DNA of 11,696 bases from Gemmatimonadota bacterium (GTDB taxonomy: Bacteria > Gemmatimonadota > Gemmatimonadetes > Palauibacterales > Palauibacteraceae): assembly GCA_029288095.1 (NCBI GenBank), contig JARFPW010000302.1:1-11696 (forward strand), in the 5' to 3' direction. Both the position numbers and the translations under genes were made by a program. Shown here in pieces: positions 6,148-11,696 of this stretch. Positions within the stretch are counted from its first letter, which is position 1; every line of letters starts with the position of its first letter. Under the pieces are notes generated by a model, which saw nothing but the letters and a program-made list of their open reading frames with translations, was not told where the DNA came from and did not search any database.

Positions 6148-7584
6148 ATGGTACGATCCGAGTACGACCGGGACCATGAGACCCTAGCTAGCGGCCCCCG
6201 CACTGCCCCTGGGCAGTCAGAGCGGTTCGCCCACGCACGCCGGAGGCTATCTTCGCCCATGTTCACACTTACCCTGCTCTCGTTGATCGGAGCATGTGTC
6301 GGACAGCCCCTGGGCCCCGATGAAGGGCAGCAGTCAGAGAACCTCAACGTTTCGCCCAGAACGGTGTGGCTGAGCGTGGGTGACAGCCAGACGGTGGTCG
6401 CGTGGCTGACGGGTCCGGAGGCGGACGGGGATACGATCACGTACTCGTGGGTTTCGTCTGATCCCGGCGTCGTGGAGGTCGGGGCGGATGGCGTTCTGCA
6501 CGCCAAGCGAAACGGGTCGGCGAAGATCGACGTCATGGCGGACAAGCCGGGCAAGAGAGTCGGCCACCGTAAGAACGCAGTCACGGTTACGGTCACCGAC
6601 ACGCAGCAGGAAGCGTCAATCGCTCGCATCCTGGGGGTACCGAGCCTCGTCGATAGGTGGAACGACCTGCCTTTCACACACACCTATGATTCTGTGTTCG
6701 AGCAGTGGGGGGAAACACATTGGGGCCGCAGTGCCGGTCAATGGGAGTACACGTATTACGACCGGGCTCTCGCCTGGTACGCCGCCTGGTGGCGAACCGG
6801 CGACGCCAAGTATCTGGAGCGTGGACACACTGACGTAAAAGCCTATCGTGATGACTACGTGCTGCCGAATGACGGTCACGCCACCCCGAAATGGGTGTTT
6901 ACCGAGGGCCTGGCGATCCATTACCTGCTCACCGGAGACGAGGCCAGCAAGACCGCAATCGACCTGATGGCGAGGTGGATGGTCCAGGCCGGTTGGCTCG
7001 ACAACATGATGACGACGCAGTACCAGGATGGCAGGATCCAGGGTCGGACAGTCATGGCTCAACTCGTCGCGCTCGAAGTAACTGGGAACGCGTTGTTCCG
7101 AGAGAGGCTGGACACGGGTGTCGACAATCTGCTCGAGTGGTACAACCAGGCCGGCGGCGACGGGTCGTGGGACATGAAGTCCTATTGCGACGGACAGGCC
7201 AATTTCCAGGTAGCACACGCCATTCTGGACGTTCTGCAGAGATACTACGATCTGGTGAATCCGGACCCGCGTATACCACCCGTTGTCAAGAACAGCCTCG
7301 ACCGAATGTGGCTGTTCTGGAACCCCGGCGCAGGCTTCAACTACATCGGAGATCCGGCCGAAGATCCCTGTCCGGGAGTCGGTAGCACTGCTGCGTCGAA
7401 GGACCTCAACCTGTTAATCGTCCCGGCGTTTGCCTGGTACTACGAGTACAGCGGTGACGCGACCTATCTCAACCGGGCCGACGAGATTTGGGACACAGGG
7501 CTGGTGACTACGTTCTGGAGCGGCTCCAAGCAGTTCAATCAGAGCTTCATGCGAAGTTGGCGGTACCCGCACCTCACGAACTAA
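6148..7584 (+). CDS. Predicted lipoprotein with BIG2 Ig-like domain and probable alpha/alpha-toroid domain
   Basis: Exported, probably outer-membrane-anchored protein of 478 aa from ATG 6148. RRR (31-33) precedes a hydrophobic stretch and lipobox I-G-A-C with Cys50. ATG 6259 (residue 38, GGAGG 12 nt upstream) is an alternative start but leaves the signal peptide without basic residues. Residues about 66-151 resemble a BIG2 domain (SPRTVWLSVGDSQ, WVSSDPGVVEV, ADGVLHAKRNGSAKI, TVTVT). Residues about 200-470 form repeated helical hairpins with aromatic-rich turns (YYDRALAWYAAWWRTGD, FTEGLAIHYLLTGD, AFAWYYEYSGD), typical of six-hairpin or alpha/alpha-toroid folds found in polysaccharide lyases, hydrolases and epimerases. 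Conserved-looking acidic, His and Tyr residues are present, but no catalytic signature is recognised. It stands alone on the plus strand between two minus-strand glycan operons. I infer a glycan-processing or glycan-binding role; the specific enzyme is unknown. Confidence 0.75.
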   Translation: MVRSEYDRDHETLASGPRTAPGQSERFAHARRRLSSPMFTLTLLSLIGACVGQPLGPDEGQQSENLNVSPRTVWLSVGDSQTVVAWLTGPEADGDTITYSWVSSDPGVVEVGADGVLHAKRNGSAKIDVMADKPGKRVGHRKNAVTVTVTDTQQEASIARILGVPSLVDRWNDLPFTHTYDSVFEQWGETHWGRSAGQWEYTYYDRALAWYAAWWRTGDAKYLERGHTDVKAYRDDYVLPNDGHATPKWVFTEGLAIHYLLTGDEASKTAIDLMARWMVQAGWLDNMMTTQYQDGRIQGRTVMAQLVALEVTGNALFRERLDTGVDNLLEWYNQAGGDGSWDMKSYCDGQANFQVAHAILDVLQRYYDLVNPDPRIPPVVKNSLDRMWLFWNPGAGFNYIGDPAEDPCPGVGSTAASKDLNLLIVPAFAWYYEYSGDATYLNRADEIWDTGLVTTFWSGSKQFNQSFMRSWRYPHLTN

Positions 7585-8192
7585 ACCTCAGAGGTGGATT
7601 CCAGGGATCCGGCTTCGCGGCTTTTTAGGCGGCGGGCCGGATTTCCCACGTATACCCCCATGGGGTCACAATCGCCGGTGACGATCGAGCCCGCCCCCAC
7701 CACGGTACCGCGCCCGACGGACGCCATCAGGACGGCTTTGTTTCCTACCCACACGTCGGGACCGATATCGAGTTTGAGACGCCGCCCGCCCTGCTTGCGG
7801 ATGGGTATATCCGTGCGATCGAAGAAGTGCACCTGCTTACCGCTCACGACATCGACGCAGCTGCCGATCAACACGTCGTCATGGAGGTGGCAAAGGCCAA
7901 TGGTGCAGTACGCACCTATGTAGACGTTGCGGTCTATCGTTGTGCCGCGGCATGAAAAGATCGTTCCAAACTCGACCGTGAGGCCCTGCGCCGGAGTGTC
8001 AAAAACGATCCGATAGTATTGGCGCCTCACGAGCACACCCAACGGACCAGGAAGGAGGCTGACGGCTTGTGATCCACCTCGGAAGAAGTCTTCTCCCGAG
8101 TCCAACGGAGCGCACCAGCGCACCAGGTAAGCGAGCGGGGCCGCGACGAGCCAGGCTACGGCTGACGCGAGCCCCTTGATCACAAGTCTCAT
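7581..8192 (-). CDS. Hexapeptide-repeat O-acyltransferase (left-handed beta-helix)
   Basis: A 203-aa acyltransferase likely to add an acetyl or similar group to a sugar of the glycan. ATG 8192 is chosen because GAGGGGAG (8210-8203) lies 10 nt before it; an in-frame ATG at 8282 would overlap deep into the previous gene. Residues 8-27 are hydrophobic (membrane contact). From about 85 the hexapeptide pattern begins (IDRNVYIGAYCTIG). VSGKQVHFFDRTD (116-128) with His122 is the probable catalytic segment. IGPDVWVGNKAVLMASVG (143-160) and VVGAGSIVTGD (164-174) continue the helix, and VGNPARRL (182-189) is the standard C-terminal end. It is the last gene of the right-hand operon, 16 bp after the glycosyltransferase stop. 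Its TAG overlaps the TAA of the convergent toroid lipoprotein within CTAA (7581-7584). Confidence 0.87.
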   Translation of the reverse strand: MRLVIKGLASAVAWLVAAPLAYLVRWCAPLDSGEDFFRGGSQAVSLLPGPLGVLVRRQYYRIVFDTPAQGLTVEFGTIFSCRGTTIDRNVYIGAYCTIGLCHLHDDVLIGSCVDVVSGKQVHFFDRTDIPIRKQGGRRLKLDIGPDVWVGNKAVLMASVGRGTVVGAGSIVTGDCDPMGVYVGNPARRLKSREAGSLESTSEV

Positions 8193-8208
8193 CGTGGCTT
8201 TTCTCCCC

Positions 8209-9330
8209 TCACGCAGCGATCTCGGATGGTAGGAGGGCTGCCATGTATCCTTCGAACATGTGCGACCGGTCGAACCGATCAACCGCCCGGCGCCGCGACT
8301 GTTCGCCCAGTCGGACCCGCTTCGACTGATCGTCCATCAGGTCCGCCAGCGCTCTCGCCAGCGCCTCCGGACTTCGCGGAGGAACAATGAGGCCGCCTTC
8401 TCCCACCGCTCCCGACACTCCGCCGACGTCGGTCGCGACGATCGGCAGGCCGGTGCTCATCGCCTCCAGTAGGGCAACCGGCAGTCCCTCGGTACGTGAG
8501 GGCAGCACGAACGCGTCCATGGCCTGCATCAGGGCTGGTATGTCCTGGCGTTCGCCCAACAACTCGATGGTTACGTCCAGGTCGTGCTCGCCGATGTGAC
8601 GGCTCATTTCGTCTCGACAGGCCCCGTCCCCGATGAACACCACCCGGAGTCCCTCCCGTTGCTCGGGCGTCAGACACGAGATCGCTTGAACGAGATTCAT
8701 CGGGTCTTTGTCCGGATGAAGCCGGCCTACATACCCAGCAAGAAGCACGTCTGGTGGAATCCCGAGCTGCTGGCGCAGAGCAGTCGCCTCACCGGGCCGG
8801 AACCTCAAAGTATCAACACCGTTCGGAATGACGCGAACGCGCCTCGCATCGAGGCCGATCTGGTTGACAAGGTAGTCCGCGAGTCCCTGGTGAACGACCG
8901 TCGTCAGGTCTACTCGCCGTCCATACCGACGGGCGATCCGGCGCGCTGAGGATTGCGTCCGTAGCAGGTAGTTGCTGTGTTCCGTGACCACGATTCGCTT
9001 GACCCCGGCGATCCGGGCTGGCCAGTAAGCGATAGCCAGCATGTTGAAGTGGTGCACATGCAATACCGTGGTCCGGGACCGCCGGAGATGCCGATACAGG
9101 CGCAGAGCTCGTCCGAGTCGACCACCGCGGCCAATCTGGATGGGAAGACAGTGGATTCCCTCAGCGCGTAGCTGTTCGCTGATAGGGCCGGAACCGCCGT
9201 GGGTCGCACACACCGTAGTCGAGACCCCGTTCTCCATCGCGTGCATCGCGATGACCTGGGCGATTCTCTCGGAGCCGCCTGTAGAGAAGCTGAACGTGAC
9301 CTCCGTGAGAGGTCCGAGCGCATTGCTCAT
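8209..9330 (-). CDS. GT4 glycosyltransferase
   Basis: A 373-aa retaining GT-B enzyme, full length. STGGSERIA (16-24) is the N-terminal glycine loop, VHHFNMLA (92-99) and TEHSN (116-120) are acceptor-domain motifs, and VIPNGVDTLRF (167-177) is the linker. GYVGRLHPDKDP (199-210) carries the donor phosphate-binding Arg203 and Lys208. PSRTEGLPVALLEAMSTG (277-294) contains the intact EX7E pair Glu281/Glu289. All expected catalytic and binding residues are present. ATG 9330 overlaps the stop of the preceding gene as ATGA (9330-9327) with no clear ribosome binding site, so translation is probably coupled. It acts at the cytoplasmic face of the inner membrane. Donor and acceptor sugars are unknown. 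Confidence 0.9.
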   Translation of the reverse strand: MSNALGPLTEVTFSFSTGGSERIAQVIAMHAMENGVSTTVCATHGGSGPISEQLRAEGIHCLPIQIGRGGRLGRALRLYRHLRRSRTTVLHVHHFNMLAIAYWPARIAGVKRIVVTEHSNYLLRTQSSARRIARRYGRRVDLTTVVHQGLADYLVNQIGLDARRVRVIPNGVDTLRFRPGEATALRQQLGIPPDVLLAGYVGRLHPDKDPMNLVQAISCLTPEQREGLRVVFIGDGACRDEMSRHIGEHDLDVTIELLGERQDIPALMQAMDAFVLPSRTEGLPVALLEAMSTGLPIVATDVGGVSGAVGEGGLIVPPRSPEALARALADLMDDQSKRVRLGEQSRRRAVDRFDRSHMFEGYMAALLPSEIAA

Positions 9331-10469
9331 CGGTCGGCTCGGATGAGTTCGGCGTAGATGTCCGAGAGTGCCTCGGCTCGCCGCTGCTGCGAATATACTT
9401 CATGCAGTCGCCGGCGTGCCGCCGCGCACCGGGGCCTGTCGATTCGAAGGGCGGCGGACGCTGCACGGGCGATCGCATCGGGGGTCAGCGACGAAGCCAG
9501 AACGACCGATTGCAGGTCTTCAGCCACTCCCGGCACACCCCCGACCAGCGTGGCAGCTATCGGCACACCGGCGTCTACCGCTTCGAGCAAGACGTTCGGA
9601 AACACCTCACTTCTCGAGCTGATCAACAGCGCATCCATCGCAAGGTACATCTCCGAGACCCGGTCTACTTGACCGGTGAACCGGATGGCCTCACGGACCC
9701 CAAGCGAGGCGGCCAGCCGTTCGAGATCCGCGCGCATGGGCCCCTCTCCGATGATCAGCGCCCGAGTCGTCGGGTGCTCACGCGCGAGGTGCGAAACAGC
9801 CTCCACGAACAGGTCGGGTCCCTTCTCCTCGCTCAGGCGTCCGACGAAACCGACCACCGGACCGGGGCCATCGATACCCAGTGCTTCGCGGACGGCCCCG
9901 GCCTCCCTAACGGGGGGGTCCAGGGCGACTACGCCATTGGGAACGACGCGGAGTCGGCGCCTGTCGGCAGCGCGGAAATGTGCGTCCACGCCCTCTGCAA
10001 CCGTGATGATGGCATCCGCCCGCCCCATGCCCCACCGATCGAATGCGTGGTAAAGCCGCACTCGCCAATCCGTCGTGGTGCGCCCGTGGTAGAAGGCGAT
10101 CCAGGGAACTCCCGCTGCGCGCCGCGCCAACAGCGCGTAGGCCGTTGGCTTATAGCCGTGACTCTGAATGATGTCGGGGCGCAGGTCGGTCAGACGGGAG
10201 CGCAGAGCGCGCAGCGGGGCCGGATCGAACGGACCGCGTTCCCGAACTATCTCGTGCGAAATCCCCCGCTGAGCCAGTTCAAGCTCCAGCGGTGCCGTGT
10301 CGGCCCCGTCACGCGCCACGCAGTACACCATCGGCTCGATGATACCGGCGGCGGCTAGTAGCGACAGAGCTTCAAGCAGTTGGCGTACCAGGCCCGTGGG
10401 CCTGATGTGCGCGAGCAGGACGAGAAGGCGAAGCGGTCGGGATTCCTTAACCGGGAAGCCGGGGCTCAT
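9327..10469 (-). CDS. GT4 glycosyltransferase
   Basis: A 380-aa GT-B enzyme, full length. RPTGLVRQLLEA (23-34) stands where the usual N-terminal glycine loop (GGxE/A) lies, and here it has a single Gly. IQSHGYKPTAYA (101-112) and FYHGRTTTDW (126-135) are acceptor-domain segments. VVPNGV (175-180) is the linker, GFVGRLSEEKGPDLF (207-221) has Arg211 and Lys216 for the donor phosphates, and SSRSEVFPNVLLEAVDAG (284-301) holds the intact EX7E pair Glu288/Glu296. ATG 10469 overlaps the previous stop as ATGA (10469-10466). Gene order suggests it acts in the same pathway as the adjacent glycosyltransferase, adding a consecutive sugar. The sugar is unknown. Confidence 0.9.
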   Translation of the reverse strand: MSPGFPVKESRPLRLLVLLAHIRPTGLVRQLLEALSLLAAAGIIEPMVYCVARDGADTAPLELELAQRGISHEIVRERGPFDPAPLRALRSRLTDLRPDIIQSHGYKPTAYALLARRAAGVPWIAFYHGRTTTDWRVRLYHAFDRWGMGRADAIITVAEGVDAHFRAADRRRLRVVPNGVVALDPPVREAGAVREALGIDGPGPVVGFVGRLSEEKGPDLFVEAVSHLAREHPTTRALIIGEGPMRADLERLAASLGVREAIRFTGQVDRVSEMYLAMDALLISSRSEVFPNVLLEAVDAGVPIAATLVGGVPGVAEDLQSVVLASSLTPDAIARAASAALRIDRPRCAAARRRLHEVYSQQRRAEALSDIYAELIRADR

Positions 10470-11696
10470 GCTGAGGCATGCACCCTGGAGCGGGACATGA
10501 CGGCATGCTCTCGTGCGGCCCGACGGCGGAGGATGCCAACCGACGCCGTAACACCAACCAGAAACAGAAGACCCACGGAGTAGGCGGCGGACAGGAACAC
10601 CGAAGCCAGGAGGTACGCCACCAGCGCCAGGCTGATCGCTTCACCGAGCAGAGCGAGACGACCGGTGTCGATGGCGCTCGGCGGTCCCCTTCCCAATGGG
10701 GCCAGACGGACGGCTCGTCTGGCTTCGCGCCAGATCGACACGATGAGGGCGAGAAATACCACGAGACCTGGAATGCCCAACTCGGCAGCGACCAGCACAT
10801 AGGAATTGTGCGCGGTGCTCCATTTCACGCCGTATCCCACGTCTTCGAGGGTCCCACCTTCGGCTATCGGGAAGTTGCCGAATCCGACACCCGATACCGG
10901 ATTGGCGACCGCATATCCCAATCCTCGCTTCCAGATCTCGATGCGACCTTCACGATCCTGGAAATTGTAGTCATCGGAGGGGCGCACGATGCTGCTGATA
11001 CGATCCCAGTACTCCTCTGACCCCGCCACGGCAGCGAGCCCCACGACACCTGCGACGAGCGCAGCCTTCTTCATCCTGCTCAGCATGGGGCTACGAGCGA
11101 GGAAGACGAGTCCGAGTACTGCAAGTGCGAGAAAGCCGCCGCGCGAATTGCTGGCAACGACACCTACGGCCAGGTAGGCCGCGAGACCGAACCCGATGAG
11201 CCGGCGACCAGACAGCGCCCAGGCGAGTGCGAAGGGTATGGCCATGACGGCAAACATCGCGACTTCATTCCGGTCGAAGCTCAGCGACTGAAGCCGCGTG
11301 AAGCCAGACATGCCGCCAAGCGACTGCAGGATCTGGCCGGTGACGAGAACCGCAGCTGCCACGACGAAAACTCGGGTCAGCGTGCTGAGCTGCTCTGTGT
11401 TCGCGGTCGCGAGGATCAGCAGGCCGCAGAACACGCACAGCCGCGCGAACGTCATCAAGGATCCGACAGCACCTCCCGGCCACAGCGAGAAGGGTGCGGA
11501 AACCAGACCGACCACCAACAGGACGAGAACGAGCCGGAACTGCGACGCGCGCAGAACTGTAGGCATTCGACTCGCGTAGCCAAACCAGACGAGACCGAGT
11601 GCGGTGAGCAGTACAGCAGGGGTAGCCAGTGACAGGCTCCCCAGACCCGGAATCGCTTCGTGCACTCGGCCAACGAATATCAGGATCAGCATGACC
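10466..11696 (-). CDS. O-antigen ligase/polymerase-like membrane protein (Wzy_C type), 5' end cut off
   Basis: Polytopic inner-membrane protein that would polymerise lipid-linked repeat units or ligate the glycan in the periplasm. At least 408 aa are present. ATG 11692 is the first visible Met, but the first helix would be too short (LILIFVG) and the frame is open to the window edge, so the true start is probably just outside. HEAIPGL (11-17) is a motif near the N-terminus of this family, FDRNEVAMFAVMAIPFALA (139-157) precedes a periplasmic part, and SNSRGGFLAL (181-190) is the hallmark Wzy_C segment with its conserved Arg. GRIEIWKRGL...NPVSGVGFGNF (249-274) and AHNSYVLVAAELGIPGL (294-310) complete the family pattern. 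About 10-12 hydrophobic segments are visible. It leads the right-hand operon and overlaps the next gene by ATGA. Confidence 0.88.
   Translation of the reverse strand, partial: VMLILIFVGRVHEAIPGLGSLSLATPAVLLTALGLVWFGYASRMPTVLRASQFRLVLVLLVVGLVSAPFSLWPGGAVGSLMTFARLCVFCGLLILATANTEQLSTLTRVFVVAAAVLVTGQILQSLGGMSGFTRLQSLSFDRNEVAMFAVMAIPFALAWALSGRRLIGFGLAAYLAVGVVASNSRGGFLALAVLGLVFLARSPMLSRMKKAALVAGVVGLAAVAGSEEYWDRISSIVRPSDDYNFQDREGRIEIWKRGLGYAVANPVSGVGFGNFPIAEGGTLEDVGYGVKWSTAHNSYVLVAAELGIPGLVVFLALIVSIWREARRAVRLAPLGRGPPSAIDTGRLALLGEAISLALVAYLLASVFLSAAYSVGLLFLVGVTASVGILRRRAAREHAVMSRSRVHASA

Noticed and set aside
6616..7218. 200-aa minus-strand frame antisense to the toroid lipoprotein
   Set aside because: No recognisable domain or ribosome binding site; the plus-strand frame has coherent signal peptide, BIG2 and helical repeats.
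7609..7626. CCG-GCTTCG-CGG followed by CTTTTT, resembling a terminator for the toroid gene
   Set aside because: The stem is only 3 bp and lies in coding sequence for the acyltransferase C-terminus; too weak to call.
9402..10358. 318-aa plus-strand frame antisense to a glycosyltransferase
   Set aside because: Its length follows from GC-rich codon bias of the real gene on the other strand; the glycosyltransferase has intact family motifs throughout and the antisense frame has none.

Overview
The window looks like part of a chromosomal exopolysaccharide or surface-glycan biosynthesis locus from a GC-rich (about 60% by eye) Gram-negative bacterium. Two exported proteins have lipoprotein signal peptides ending in a lipobox cysteine, followed by short Pro/Asp/Gly-rich linkers, and one carries a BIG2-type Ig-like domain. 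That style is common in Gemmatimonadota, but the assignment is an inference from style and the phylum is not proven. There are no tRNA, rRNA, CRISPR or transposon genes.

Layout. Left block, plus strand: the 3' part of a GT-B glycosyltransferase (1-999), a 210-bp spacer, a small Cys-rich lipoprotein (1210-1770), and a second glycosyltransferase (1770-2978) joined to it by a TGATG stop/start overlap. Middle block, minus strand: a UDP-glucuronate 4-epimerase-type enzyme (4718-5725) followed with no gap by an ABC exporter half-transporter (2981-4717). A divergent spacer of about 420 bp follows (5726-6147). A plus-strand lipoprotein with a BIG2 domain and a probable alpha/alpha-toroid domain (6148-7584) comes next. 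Right block, minus strand, read from the right edge: an O-antigen ligase/polymerase-like membrane protein (10466-11696, 5' end off the window), two GT4 glycosyltransferases and a hexapeptide-repeat acyltransferase. The first three are chained by ATGA overlaps; the acyltransferase follows after 16 bp.

How the genes fit together. The epimerase would supply UDP-galacturonate, the four glycosyltransferases would build a repeat unit on a lipid carrier, and the acyltransferase would decorate it. The ABC half-transporter is the only visible candidate to flip or export the product, and the Wzy_C-type protein would polymerise or ligate it. The toroid lipoprotein could trim or bind the finished glycan. 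No exosortase, initiating sugar transferase, Wzx, Wza or Wzc lies in the window.

The most notable non-coding signal is a near-consensus sigma-54 promoter on the minus strand at 5875-5890 (TGGGACG-N4-TTGCA with exact GG-N10-GC spacing), aimed at the epimerase/ABC operon. Its predicted leader of about 140 nt begins with a 12-bp bulged hairpin and contains a perfect 12-bp palindrome just before the ribosome binding site. Inverted repeats 130-220 bp upstream of the predicted start are placed where an enhancer-binding activator would bind. I did not find a clearly novel gene system. The strongest leads are this control region and the toroid lipoprotein.
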